Assembly (NCBI RefSeq): GCF_040276085.1
Contig: NZ_JBELOK010000006.1
Span: forward strand, 124,001 to 188,000
Reading direction: 5' to 3'
Source: Castellaniella sp040276085
Lineage (GTDB): Bacteria; Pseudomonadota; Gammaproteobacteria; Burkholderiales; Burkholderiaceae_B
DNA: 64,000 nt
In this document: positions 41,915 to 50,057 of the stretch, one piece after another
Numbering within the stretch: the first letter of the stretch is position 1
Layout: each line of letters starts with the position of its first letter
Program-made: the position numbers and the translations under genes
The notes under the pieces: model-generated
What the model was told of the DNA's origin: nothing
Seen by the model: only the letters and a program-made list of their open reading frames with translations
Database searches by the model: none

Positions 41915-44566
41915 TTATCCCACAATATTGACCAATCGGCCAGGCACCACCACCACACGCCGGGGTGGGCGGCCCTCAAGGAACTTGCCAACGGCTTCGT
42001 GTGCGGTGGCCATGGCTTCGATGGTTGCTTTATCGGCGGCTTCGGGTACATTCAGGTGTCCGCGCACTTTGCCGTTGATCTGCAAGACCAGCTCGACCAC
42101 ATCCGCGTGCAAGGCGGCGTCGTCAACTTCGGGCCAGCTGGCGTCGAGAAGATCGCCAAGCGAATCAGCAAAACCAAGCTCGCGCCACAGTTGCCAGGTG
42201 ATGTGTGGCACCACCGGGTACAGCACGCGCAACAAGATGGAGGTGGTTTCGGCCAGGGCCGGGCCCGCGACACCCGCTTGCGCGGCAGCCTCCAGTGCGT
42301 TCAGCATTTTCATGGCGGTAGAGACCACGGTGTTGTACTGAATGCGCTGGTAGTCGTAGTCGGCCTGTTTCAGCAGGCTGTGAACCGTGCGGCGCAGGTC
42401 GGCCGCGGCATCGTCCAGGCCTTCCCAAGAGATGCCGGGCTTGAGTTGATCGTGCAGGGCCGCCTGCTGGCTTTGGCAGTAAGACCACAAACGCCGCAAG
42501 AAGCGATACGCGCCATCCACCCCGGAGTCGGACCACTCGAGGGTGGTTTCGGGTGGGCTGGCAAACATCACGAACAGGCGGGCCGTGTCGGCGCCCATGC
42601 TGTCGATCAAGGATTGAGGATCGACACCGTTGTTTTTGGATTTCGACATGGTGCCGATGCCGCCGTAATCCACGGCTGAGCCATCGGATTTGAGGCGGGC
42701 ACCCGTGATGGCGCCTTTGTCATCGGTGATGTTTTCGACCTGTTCGGGCCAGAAGTACTCGATGCCGCCACGCGAGTTGCGGCGCGAATAGATGTGGTTA
42801 AGCACCATGCCCTGGCAAAGCAGCCGGGTAAAGGGCTCGGAAAACTTCAGCATCCCGAGGTCGCGCATGACGCGGGTCCAGAACCGCGCATACAGCAGGT
42901 GCAAGACCGCGTGCTCGATGCCGCCGATGTATTGATCCATCGGCATCCAGTAGTCGTTGCGTGCATCCACCATGGCCTGATCGTTGCCTGGTGAGGTATA
43001 GCGCATGAAATACCAGGACGAATCAACAAAGGTGTCCATGGTGTCGGTTTCACGTCGCGCCGGCTTGCCGCAAGACGGACAATGGCAGGACAAGAAGGCC
43101 TCGTGTTTGGCCAGGGGGTTGCCACTGCCATCGGGGACGAGGTCTTCTGGCAACACCACCGGCAGGTCTTTCTCGGGCACTGGTACCGGCCCGCAATCGG
43201 GGCAATGAATGATGGGGATGGGGGTGCCCCAATACCGCTGACGGGAGATCCCCCAGTCGCGCAGGCGCCAGGTGGTGCGCAACTGGCCCAGATCCATGGC
43301 CTGGAGGTCGGCTGCCACGGCCTGGATGGCCTGGGCCGTGCTCAGGCCATCGTATTTGCCCGAGTTGACCGTACGGCCGACTTGTTTGTCGCCATACCAT
43401 TCTTGCCACTGGATATCCGACCACGTCTGGCCTTCGGCCTGGATCACCTGGTGGATAGGCAGGCCATATTTGCGTGCAAAGGCAAAGTCGCGCTCGTCGT
43501 GGGCAGGTACGCCCATGACGGCGCCATCGCCGTAAGTCATCAGTACATAATTGCCTACCCAGACCGGGACAGGCTCGCCGGTAAGAGGATGAGTGACAAA
43601 CAGGCCGGTGGGCAGGCCTTCTTTCTCGCGCGTGGCAAGTTCGGCCTCGGTGGTGCCACCCTGGCGGCAGGCTTCGATAAAGCTGGCGAGTTGCGGGTTG
43701 TCCTGGGCCGCGCGTGTTGCCAGAGGATGCTCGGGGGCCACCGCGCAGAAGGTGACGCCCATGATGGTGTCGGCGCGCGTGGTAAAGACATGCAGCAGGC
43801 CGTCCTGGATCAGATTGCCCTCAGCGTCCCGGATATCGTGGCGAAAAGCAAAGCGTACGCCTTCGCTGCGGCCGATCCAGTTTTCTTGCATCAGGCGCAC
43901 GCGCTCGGGCCAGCCGGGCAGGCTGTCTTTCAGGGTGTCCAGCAGCTCGTCGGCGTAGTCGGTGATGCGCAGGTAGTAACCGGGGATCTCGCGTTTCTCA
44001 ATCACCGCTCCCGAGCGCCAGCCGCGCCCATCAATGACCTGCTCGTTGGCCAGTACGGTTTTGTCGACCGGATCCCAGTTGACGGTTTGAGTCTTGCGAT
44101 AGGCGATGCCTTTTTCGAGCATCTTCAGGAACAGCCATTGGTTCCATTTGTAGTAGGCCGGATCGCAGGCGCACATTTCGCGCGACCAGTCGATGGCCAG
44201 ACCCATCGCCTGCATCTGCTTTTTCATGTAGGCAATGTTGTCGTATGTCCATTTGGCCGGGGGCACGTTGTATTTCATAGCGGCGTTTTCAGCCGGCATG
44301 CCAAACGCGTCCCAACCCATTGGCATCAGGACGTTATATCCGCGCATGCGCAACTGGCGCGCCATCATGTCGTTGATGGTGTAGTTGCGCACGTGGCCCA
44401 TGTGCAGCTTGCCGCTGGGGTAGGGCAACATCGAGCAGGCGTAGAACTTTGGTTTTGGCGAGCCATCCGCGTGAGTGGCGTGTTCGGTGACGCGATAGAC
44501 GTCGCCTGCGCGCCAATGGGCCTGAGCGTCGGATTCGACCTGGTTCGGGTTGTAGCGTTCCTGCAT
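41915..44566 (-). CDS. leuS: leucyl-tRNA synthetase
   Basis: 883 residues. LeuS charges tRNA-Leu. Class I signatures are MLPYPSGKLHMGHVRNY (the HIGH box as HMGH) near residue 43 and TMSKSKNNG (KMSKS) near 640. The CP1 editing domain lies between, with FTTRADTIMGVTF and DERDFAFA. The ATG at 44566 gives MQERYNPNQVE, the usual beginning; the frame reads 50 codons further upstream into a non-conserved leader. It heads the leuS-lptE-holA-proA-hemJ-rlmL series on the minus strand. Confidence 0.97.
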   Translation of the reverse strand: MQERYNPNQVESDAQAHWRAGDVYRVTEHATHADGSPKPKFYACSMLPYPSGKLHMGHVRNYTINDMMARQLRMRGYNVLMPMGWDAFGMPAENAAMKYNVPPAKWTYDNIAYMKKQMQAMGLAIDWSREMCACDPAYYKWNQWLFLKMLEKGIAYRKTQTVNWDPVDKTVLANEQVIDGRGWRSGAVIEKREIPGYYLRITDYADELLDTLKDSLPGWPERVRLMQENWIGRSEGVRFAFRHDIRDAEGNLIQDGLLHVFTTRADTIMGVTFCAVAPEHPLATRAAQDNPQLASFIEACRQGGTTEAELATREKEGLPTGLFVTHPLTGEPVPVWVGNYVLMTYGDGAVMGVPAHDERDFAFARKYGLPIHQVIQAEGQTWSDIQWQEWYGDKQVGRTVNSGKYDGLSTAQAIQAVAADLQAMDLGQLRTTWRLRDWGISRQRYWGTPIPIIHCPDCGPVPVPEKDLPVVLPEDLVPDGSGNPLAKHEAFLSCHCPSCGKPARRETDTMDTFVDSSWYFMRYTSPGNDQAMVDARNDYWMPMDQYIGGIEHAVLHLLYARFWTRVMRDLGMLKFSEPFTRLLCQGMVLNHIYSRRNSRGGIEYFWPEQVENITDDKGAITGARLKSDGSAVDYGGIGTMSKSKNNGVDPQSLIDSMGADTARLFVMFASPPETTLEWSDSGVDGAYRFLRRLWSYCQSQQAALHDQLKPGISWEGLDDAAADLRRTVHSLLKQADYDYQRIQYNTVVSTAMKMLNALEAAAQAGVAGPALAETTSILLRVLYPVVPHITWQLWRELGFADSLGDLLDASWPEVDDAALHADVVELVLQINGKVRGHLNVPEAADKATIEAMATAHEAVGKFLEGRPPRRVVVVPGRLVNIVG

Positions 44567-44716
44567 GGATGTGTCTGGAGAAAGAAAGGGTTGAAAAGGG
44601 GCCAAGCCAGACATTATAGGGCGCAACAGTATCCGTGATGCCCGGATGTGCCGGATGTGGGAGTGCGACGGCGCCGGGGGTGGCCGGGTGTGGCTTGCGT
44701 GGCAGGCGGCGGACAT

Positions 44717-44743
44717 AAAAAATCCCCGCCGATAGGCGGGGAT
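44717..44743 (-). terminator. rho-independent terminator after rpmB-rpmG
   Basis: ATCCCCGCC (44722-44730) pairs with GGCGGGGAT (44735-44743) around a 4-base loop. On the minus strand it is followed by TTTTTT. It lies 40 bases after the rpmG stop. Confidence 0.92.
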
Positions 44744-44783
44744 GATCGAAACCGGTGAGACGGTCCGGGTGAGGCGGCCCGGA

Positions 44784-44951
44784 TTATTTCAGTTTGATTT
44801 CTTTGTAGTCGACGTGCTTGCGAGCAACGGGATCAAATTTCTTGATCAGCATTTTCTCGGGCATGTTGCGCTTGTTCTTGGTGGTGGTATAGAAATGACC
44901 CGTACCAGCCGTGGATTCAAGCTTGATTTTTTCGCGGATACCTTTTGCCAT
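44784..44951 (-). CDS. rpmG: 50S ribosomal protein L33
   Basis: 55 residues, translated by eye: it opens MAKGIREKIKLESTAGTG and ends with HVDYKEIKLK. L33 is a small protein of the large subunit near the E site. Like other proteobacterial L33 of the C-minus type, it has no zinc-ribbon cysteines. It follows rpmB by 19 bases, the universal rpmB-rpmG pairing. A strong terminator follows. Confidence 0.97.
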   Translation of the reverse strand: MAKGIREKIKLESTAGTGHFYTTTKNKRNMPEKMLIKKFDPVARKHVDYKEIKLK

Positions 44952-44970
44952 GATGTATTCCTAGGGCCAA

Positions 44971-45207
44971 TCAGGCCAGTTCGCCGCGGGCACGCAAATC
45001 GGCCAAAACGGAATCAATGCCGTTCTTGTCGATGGTGCGCAGGGCTTTGGTGGACACGCGAAGGCGCACCCAGCGGTTTTCGGACTCGACCCAAAACCGG
45101 CGCGATTGCAGGTTGGGCAAGAAGCGACGCTTGGTTTTGTTGTTCGCGTGCGAGACATTGTTGCCCACCATTGGGCCTTTGCCGGTTACTTGGCATACGC
45201 GTGCCAT
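44971..45207 (-). CDS. rpmB: 50S ribosomal protein L28
   Basis: 78 residues, exact L28 size. MARVCQVTGKGPMVGNNVSHA opens the protein, followed by KTKRRFLPNLQSRRFWVES and the C-terminal KALRTIDKNGIDSVLADLR. L28 helps assemble 70S ribosomes. The ATG follows GAGGTGA. It begins the two-gene rpmB-rpmG operon. Confidence 0.97.
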   Translation of the reverse strand: MARVCQVTGKGPMVGNNVSHANNKTKRRFLPNLQSRRFWVESENRWVRLRVSTKALRTIDKNGIDSVLADLRARGELA

Positions 45208-45243
45208 GGTCTCACCTCTGTATCTATATCAGGAAAGCCTGTC

Positions 45244-45273
45244 ATTCTATACTGAAGTGCTGCTTTAGAGCAA
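45244..45273 (-). promoter_or_regulatory. probable promoter of rpmB-rpmG
   Basis: On the minus strand, TTGCTC (45268-45273) and TAGAAT (45244-45249) are separated by 18 bases. They lie 37-66 bases before the rpmB start, in the only gap available for a promoter. Confidence 0.45.
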
Positions 45274-45287
45274 GTAGCCTTTTGATC

Positions 45288-46493
45288 TTATATGGGTGCC
45301 CTAAGGACAGGCGGCTTGGCCAGGTGGCTGGCTACCCACGACAGCAGTGCGCAAATCGTTAGCAGGGTGGTAAGCGGCAGGGGGGTATCCGCATGCCATA
45401 GGCTGATTGCAAACCCTGACAGCGCGCCACACAGCATTTGCAGGCAGCCCATCAATGCAGACGCCGTGCCCAGCCGTGGGCCTTGTTCGGCCAGGGCCAG
45501 GGCCGCCGCATTGGGGTTTACAAACCCCTGGCTGGCCATGAAGCCTATCAGGCACACCATCAGCAGCGGTAGTGTAATCCAGCCGGCAAGCGTCAGGATC
45601 AAGCCCAGTGCGGTCATCAACACCAAAGAAATCTGGGCGCGCAGCAATAGTTTCAAGGGGGTATGGCGGCGCAGCAGGCGAGCACTGAGCTGTGCAGCCA
45701 AAATCAGCGATGCAGCGTTCAGGCCAAACAGAAGCCCAAACCAGCGGGGGTCGATGCCGTAGATGTCGATGAACACCTGGGGCGAGCCCGAGATATAGGC
45801 AAACATGCCCGCAGAGCCAAAGCCCCCCGCCAGTGCGTAGCCCATGAAACCGCGATGCCGCAGCAGCAAGCGAAAGTTTGCTGTAATGGTGGAGACGGCC
45901 AGCGGCGTGCGTAACTCTGCGGCCAGGGGCTCGCGCATGTTTCGCGTGGTCAGCCAGGTCAGTGCCACGCCGGCCGCAGCCATCAGGTAGAACACCGTGC
46001 GCCACGAGCCCAGAGTAACCGCCTGGCCACCCAACAGTGGCGCCACAATGGGCATGACGCCCATCACCAGCATTAATAAGGACAAGGCCCGGGCGGCTTC
46101 CTGCGTATCCAGGTAATCGCGGATAACCGCGCGCGGAATCACCATGCCGGCGGCGCCGCCAAATGCCTGGACAATGCGCCAGACAGTCAGTTGATAAATG
46201 TTGTCGCTCAGTGCGCAGCCCAGTGAGGCAATGGTGAAGAGCACCAGCCCGACCACCAGCGGCAACTTGCGGCCATAACGATCCGCCAGGGGGCCATACA
46301 GCAGCTGCGCCCCTGCCAATCCCAGCAGGTAACTGGCGAGCGTTCGCTCGACAAGGCCCTGGGGTGCTTGAAGGTCGTGAGCGATGGCGCCGAAGGCCGG
46401 CAAATACATGTCAATTGCCAGCGGGCCCAAAGCTGCCAGCGCGCCCATCAGAACCAGCCAAGATGGCATCAGGGCAGGGATTTTACGGGGCAT
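45288..46493 (-). CDS. Bcr/CflA family drug-resistance MFS transporter
   Basis: 401 residues, 12 hydrophobic segments. The family opening GPLAIDMYLPAFGAIAHDLQA is near residue 22. YGPLADRYGRKLPLVVG is motif A, and RAVIRDYLDTQEAARALSLLMLVMGVMPIVAPLLGG covers the loop and motif C region. Members export bicyclomycin, chloramphenicol or sulfonamides, or act on cysteine and dipeptides. Substrate unknown. It is divergent from the CFA-type gene and ends 80 bases from rpmB. Confidence 0.9.
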   Translation of the reverse strand: MPRKIPALMPSWLVLMGALAALGPLAIDMYLPAFGAIAHDLQAPQGLVERTLASYLLGLAGAQLLYGPLADRYGRKLPLVVGLVLFTIASLGCALSDNIYQLTVWRIVQAFGGAAGMVIPRAVIRDYLDTQEAARALSLLMLVMGVMPIVAPLLGGQAVTLGSWRTVFYLMAAAGVALTWLTTRNMREPLAAELRTPLAVSTITANFRLLLRHRGFMGYALAGGFGSAGMFAYISGSPQVFIDIYGIDPRWFGLLFGLNAASLILAAQLSARLLRRHTPLKLLLRAQISLVLMTALGLILTLAGWITLPLLMVCLIGFMASQGFVNPNAAALALAEQGPRLGTASALMGCLQMLCGALSGFAISLWHADTPLPLTTLLTICALLSWVASHLAKPPVLRAPI

Positions 46494-46550
46494 TTGCGGC
46501 TTGATGAGGGCATCATTGGCGCTACTATAACAAGGTTCGTTGTGAACACA

Positions 46551-46564
46551 GGGAGGCTCTGTTG
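46551..46564 (+). promoter_or_regulatory. ribosome site and TTG start of the CFA-type gene
   Basis: GGGAGG (46551-46556) lies 5 bases before a TTG at 46562. The next in-frame ATG is about 20 codons in, after the conserved-looking start of the fold, so the TTG is preferred. Confidence 0.6.
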
Positions 46565-47821
46565 ACTGCTCTTGTATCCGTTATCGAAAACAAGCTTGGT
46601 GCATTGTCCATTCCAGTATCCATGGAACTACCCGATGGTCAGCGGGTAGGCGCGGCCGATGCTCAAGTGCACTTCATCATCAAGGATTCGTCCGTACTCA
46701 CGCATTTTGCGGCTGGCGAAGTCGGCGCCTTAGGCGAAGACTACGTCGAGGGCAAATTCGAGTTCAATGGCTCGGTGCGCAACTTGATGAGTCTGGCATC
46801 AAGTATCTTGCCAGGCTCGCCCGTCGAGGCAGCCGAGCTCGGCTGGCTTACCGGCCTGGTTCAGCGTCTGGTGTCGGTCTGGCGTCACTCTATAGAGCGC
46901 GATGCCCGCCAAATCGAATTTCACTACGATTTATCCGATGATTTCTATGCCTTGTGGCTGGATCCGCGCCGGGTGTATTCCTGTGCGTATTTCCGCACGC
47001 CCGACATGACCATCGCTCAGGCGCAAGAAGCTAAACTCGATCACATCTGTCGCAAGCTGGCACTCAAGCCGGGCGAGCGTTTCCTGGATGTGGGCGGCGG
47101 CTGGGGCGGCCTGATGCTATGGGCAGCCGAGCACTACGATGTGGATGTGACGGGCATCACGCTCTCGCACAACCAGCATGCGTACGTCAATAAGCTGATC
47201 CAGGAAAAAGGCCTGTCGGGGCGGGTGCGCATGGAGCTCCTCGACTACCGCAAGCTGGATGAATCCCGACCGTACGACAAGATCTCCTCCGTGGGGATGT
47301 TCGAGCACGTGGGCCGGGCCCAGCTGGTGGGTTACTTCGGCAAGCTTCGGCGACTGGTGCGGCCAGGCGGCCTGATCATGAACCACGGGATCACAGCCGG
47401 TGGGCTCAGCAACACAGAGCTCGGTGCAGGCATGGGCGACTTCATCGAGAAATTCATCTTTCCGGGTGGTGAGCTCTCGCATATTCATTTTGTGATGGAG
47501 TCGCTGGCCGAGGCCGGCCTCGAAGACCTCGATGTCGAAAACATCCGGCCGCATTATGCCCGCACCTTATGGGCCTGGAGCGATGAGCTCGAGGCCCGTC
47601 TGGATGAAGCCAAGGCGATTCTCAATACCCCCCAGGGCTTGCGCTCGCTGCGAGCGTATCGCATGTATCTTGCCGGGTGCGCCATGGGTTTCGAACATGG
47701 CTGGATTGCGCTGCACCAGATCCTCGCCCAGCCCCAGCCCGCAGGGCGTTCGGACGAGCTCGATTATCCAGCCGATCAGGCGTATCCCTGGCGCAGGGAT
47801 TACATCTATAACAGTCGTTAA
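46562..47821 (+). CDS. cyclopropane-fatty-acyl-phospholipid synthase family methyltransferase
   Basis: 419 residues. CFA synthases add a methylene group from S-adenosylmethionine across unsaturated acyl chains of membrane phospholipids. An N-terminal lipid-binding domain (about 1-125) is followed by HYDLSDDFYALWLDPRRVYSCAYF near 135. The SAM-binding loop is LDVGGGWGGLMLWAAEHYDVDVTGITLS near 178, and GMFEHVG supplies the catalytic-region glutamate. The start is a TTG with a GGGAGG ribosome site 5 bases upstream. It may be CFA synthase itself or a related C17-methyl or hydroxylated-lipid enzyme; a single-copy Cfa of 380-420 residues is usual. Confidence 0.9.
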   Translation: MTALVSVIENKLGALSIPVSMELPDGQRVGAADAQVHFIIKDSSVLTHFAAGEVGALGEDYVEGKFEFNGSVRNLMSLASSILPGSPVEAAELGWLTGLVQRLVSVWRHSIERDARQIEFHYDLSDDFYALWLDPRRVYSCAYFRTPDMTIAQAQEAKLDHICRKLALKPGERFLDVGGGWGGLMLWAAEHYDVDVTGITLSHNQHAYVNKLIQEKGLSGRVRMELLDYRKLDESRPYDKISSVGMFEHVGRAQLVGYFGKLRRLVRPGGLIMNHGITAGGLSNTELGAGMGDFIEKFIFPGGELSHIHFVMESLAEAGLEDLDVENIRPHYARTLWAWSDELEARLDEAKAILNTPQGLRSLRAYRMYLAGCAMGFEHGWIALHQILAQPQPAGRSDELDYPADQAYPWRRDYIYNSR

Positions 47822-47847
47822 AGCGTCTGTTTATACGGTGCATATTT

Positions 47848-47876
47848 CCCCCCAAAAGGCTGGTCTTTTTGGGGGG
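47848..47876 (+). terminator. hairpin after the CFA-type gene
   Basis: CCCCCCAAAA (47848-47857) pairs with TTTTGGGGGG (47867-47876) over a 9-base loop, 27 bases after the stop. The 10-bp stem is perfect, but no uridine run follows. Confidence 0.55.
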
Positions 47877-48135
47877 GAATTCTTGAGTTTCTGCTAAAGG
47901 TCTTTATTTTCATGCATCTTGCGTGTAAAATAACGTTTCTGCTGTATTAAGATCTTCCACTCTGATAGCGGCGAGCCCCGTTTCCTGGGCACTCGCCTAG
48001 ATCTGTCCCTTGGCGCATCGCGCCTGTAGTGTCGGTATGTATTGGCGGTTTTCACTGTCTTCCGCACACCCTCCCCTAAGCTATGGCGTCTGGTACCCGC
48101 GTATCAGCCGTCTCCGTAACCCAAAGGAGGCTTCA
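47877..48135 (+). promoter_or_regulatory. upstream region and leader of the ProU-type operon
   Basis: The 314-base gap between the CFA-type gene and the binding-protein gene has no gene. Its first third is AT-rich (around 47900-47960) and is the likely promoter area, though no clean -35/-10 pair stands out. At 47970-47997 a hairpin has arms GGCGAG and CTCGCC, with an inner CCC/GGG pair. The remaining 130 bases before the strong AAAGGAGG ribosome site at 48123-48130 look like an untranslated leader. Confidence 0.4.
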
Positions 48136-49191
48136 ATGTCTAATTTCCTGCGCACGTCGCGTACCGCGACTCCTCTCTCCCGTCTGAACCGCTCGGTGCT
48201 GGGCCTGGCCCTTACCGCCGTCATGGCCGGCCTGTCACTGGCGCCTGCCGCTGCCCAGGCGGCAGATGACCTCAAGTGCGAACTCGATCGCCCCATGCGC
48301 TTTGGCGGCATGAACTGGGAGTCCAACCTGGTGCTGGTCGAAGTCGAGCGCTTTATCGTCAAGCATGGTTATGGTTGCGATTCCGAAGTGCTGCCTACCG
48401 AAACCCTGCCTGCGCTGGCAGCCTTGCAACGGGGCGACCTCGATATCAACAGCGAAATTTGGCTCAACAGCACACTGGAACCCTGGACCAAGGCCGAGGC
48501 CACAGGCAAGGTCAAGCGGATTGGGGACATCTACATGGGCGGCGAAGCCTGGTTTATTCCCAAGTACACCGCCGAGCGCCTGCCCGATCTGAAAAAAGCC
48601 TCTGACCTGCCCAAATACTGGGAGGATTTCAAGGATCCCGAAGAGCCCACCAAGGGCCGCTTCTATGGTTGCCCGGCCGGCTGGGGCTGCGAAGTTGTCA
48701 GCACCAATCTGTTTCATGCACTGGGCCTCGAAGACACCTTCACGCTGTTCTCCCCGGGTACCGGCGCCACACAAAAGGCAGCCTTGACAGCCGCCTATCA
48801 GCGTAAAGAAAACGTTGTGTTTTATTACTGGTATCCCACACCGCTGGTGGGCTCCATGGACCTCGTCAAGCTCGAACTGCCTGCTTATGATGCCGCCAAT
48901 CAAAAGTGCCTGACAAACCCCAATTGCGAGAACCCGCAAGCCAGCGACTACCCCGAGAACCCGGTCTTTACCGCGGTGACCACTCAGTTCACCGAGGATG
49001 CACCCAAGCTGACGGCGTTCCTGTCCAAGGTCAAGGTACCGCTGGATGTCATGAACCAGACCATGGCTTACATGGAAAAGAACGAAGCCGAGCCTCAGCC
49101 CACCGCACAGTGGTTCCTGCAAAACAAGCAGGACGTCTGGACGAAATGGTTGCCTGCTGACGTCACCGAGCGGGTCAAGGCTGCCTTGTAA
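48136..49191 (+). CDS. glycine betaine/proline-type ABC transporter, periplasmic binding protein
   Basis: 351 residues of the OpuAC/ProX family. The signal peptide runs to about residue 42 (cleavage after AAAQA). The mature part has RFGGMNWESNLVLVEVERF, TETLPALAALQRGDLDINSEIWLNS and FYYWYPTPLVG, which carry the tryptophan and tyrosine residues usual in a quaternary-ammonium cage. The mature protein has six cysteines, including YGCPAGWGCE and KCLTNPNCEN, so disulfides are likely. The start is fixed by AAAGGAGG 5 bases upstream. It is first in an operon with a ProW-like permease and a ProV-like ATPase. Confidence 0.9.
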   Translation: MSNFLRTSRTATPLSRLNRSVLGLALTAVMAGLSLAPAAAQAADDLKCELDRPMRFGGMNWESNLVLVEVERFIVKHGYGCDSEVLPTETLPALAALQRGDLDINSEIWLNSTLEPWTKAEATGKVKRIGDIYMGGEAWFIPKYTAERLPDLKKASDLPKYWEDFKDPEEPTKGRFYGCPAGWGCEVVSTNLFHALGLEDTFTLFSPGTGATQKAALTAAYQRKENVVFYYWYPTPLVGSMDLVKLELPAYDAANQKCLTNPNCENPQASDYPENPVFTAVTTQFTEDAPKLTAFLSKVKVPLDVMNQTMAYMEKNEAEPQPTAQWFLQNKQDVWTKWLPADVTERVKAAL

Positions 49192-49201
49192 GGGGCGCTG
49201 A

Positions 49202-50056
49202 ATGTTTCCCGAACTGATTTCAGCACGGGCACTGCAAAAGCCCATTGATGACTTCGTCAATGGGCTGGTGACGCAGTATTCAGATGTGCTGCGGGCCTTG
49301 ACACAGCCTCTGCTGGATCTCCTGATCTGGGCCGATCACTTGCTGCGCTATTCGCCCTGGTGGGCGGTTGTCCTGGCTGTGGTGGGGCTTGCCTGGTTCA
49401 GCAGCCGGCAGTGGCGCTTCAGCCTGGCCATGGGCGGCCTGCTGTGCCTGCTGGGGGCCATCGGCCTCTGGGAGGCCTCGATGCAGACGCTGTCCTTGAT
49501 GTTGGTGGCCGTGGTGTTTTCTGTGGTGATTGGCATCCCGGTGGGGATTGCCATGGCCAGCTTTCGCTGGGTTCGTACCGTGATGCTGCCTGTCCTGGAC
49601 ATCATGCAGACCATGCCCAGCTTTGTGTACCTGATTCCAGTGGTGATGCTGTTCAATCTGGGTAAGCTGGCGGCCTTGTTCGCCACCGTCATCTACGCCG
49701 TACCGCCAGTGATCCGTCTCACCGACCTCGGTATCCGCCTGGTGGATTCCGAGGTGCTCGAAGCCTCCAAAGCCTTTGGTGCCAGCCGGTCACGCCAGTT
49801 GTTTGGCGTACAGCTGCCCCTGGCGATGCCCAATATCATGGCGGGCATCAACCAAACCACCATGATGGCATTGGCCATGGTTGTGATCGCCTCCATGATC
49901 GGGGTGCGTGGGCTGGGCTACGAAGTATTGCAGGGCATCAATCGCCTGCAGGTGGGGCGTGGCCTGATGGCGGGGCTGGGTATTGTCATTTTGGCCATTA
50001 TTTTTGATCGCATTACCCAAAAATTTGGCCAGCGGCATGCCACCCGGAGGGCCTGA
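49202..50056 (+). CDS. glycine betaine/proline-type ABC transporter permease (ProW-like)
   Basis: 284 residues. A cytoplasmic or interfacial N-terminus (about 1-55) precedes six hydrophobic segments. The EAA loop is VLEASKAFGASRSRQLFGVQLPLAMPNI near residue 185. VGIAMASFRWVRTVMLPVLDIMQTMPSFVYLIP is the conserved central ProW segment. It starts 10 bases after the binding-protein stop and ends 1 base before the ATPase start. It forms the homodimeric channel of a ProU-type importer. Confidence 0.92.
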   Translation: MFPELISARALQKPIDDFVNGLVTQYSDVLRALTQPLLDLLIWADHLLRYSPWWAVVLAVVGLAWFSSRQWRFSLAMGGLLCLLGAIGLWEASMQTLSLMLVAVVFSVVIGIPVGIAMASFRWVRTVMLPVLDIMQTMPSFVYLIPVVMLFNLGKLAALFATVIYAVPPVIRLTDLGIRLVDSEVLEASKAFGASRSRQLFGVQLPLAMPNIMAGINQTTMMALAMVVIASMIGVRGLGYEVLQGINRLQVGRGLMAGLGIVILAIIFDRITQKFGQRHATRRA

Positions 50057-50057
50057 T

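Noticed and set aside
43082..44638. 518-codon plus-strand frame opposite leuS
   Set aside because: It is a long antisense frame created by GC-biased codon use in leuS, which has all class I synthetase motifs.
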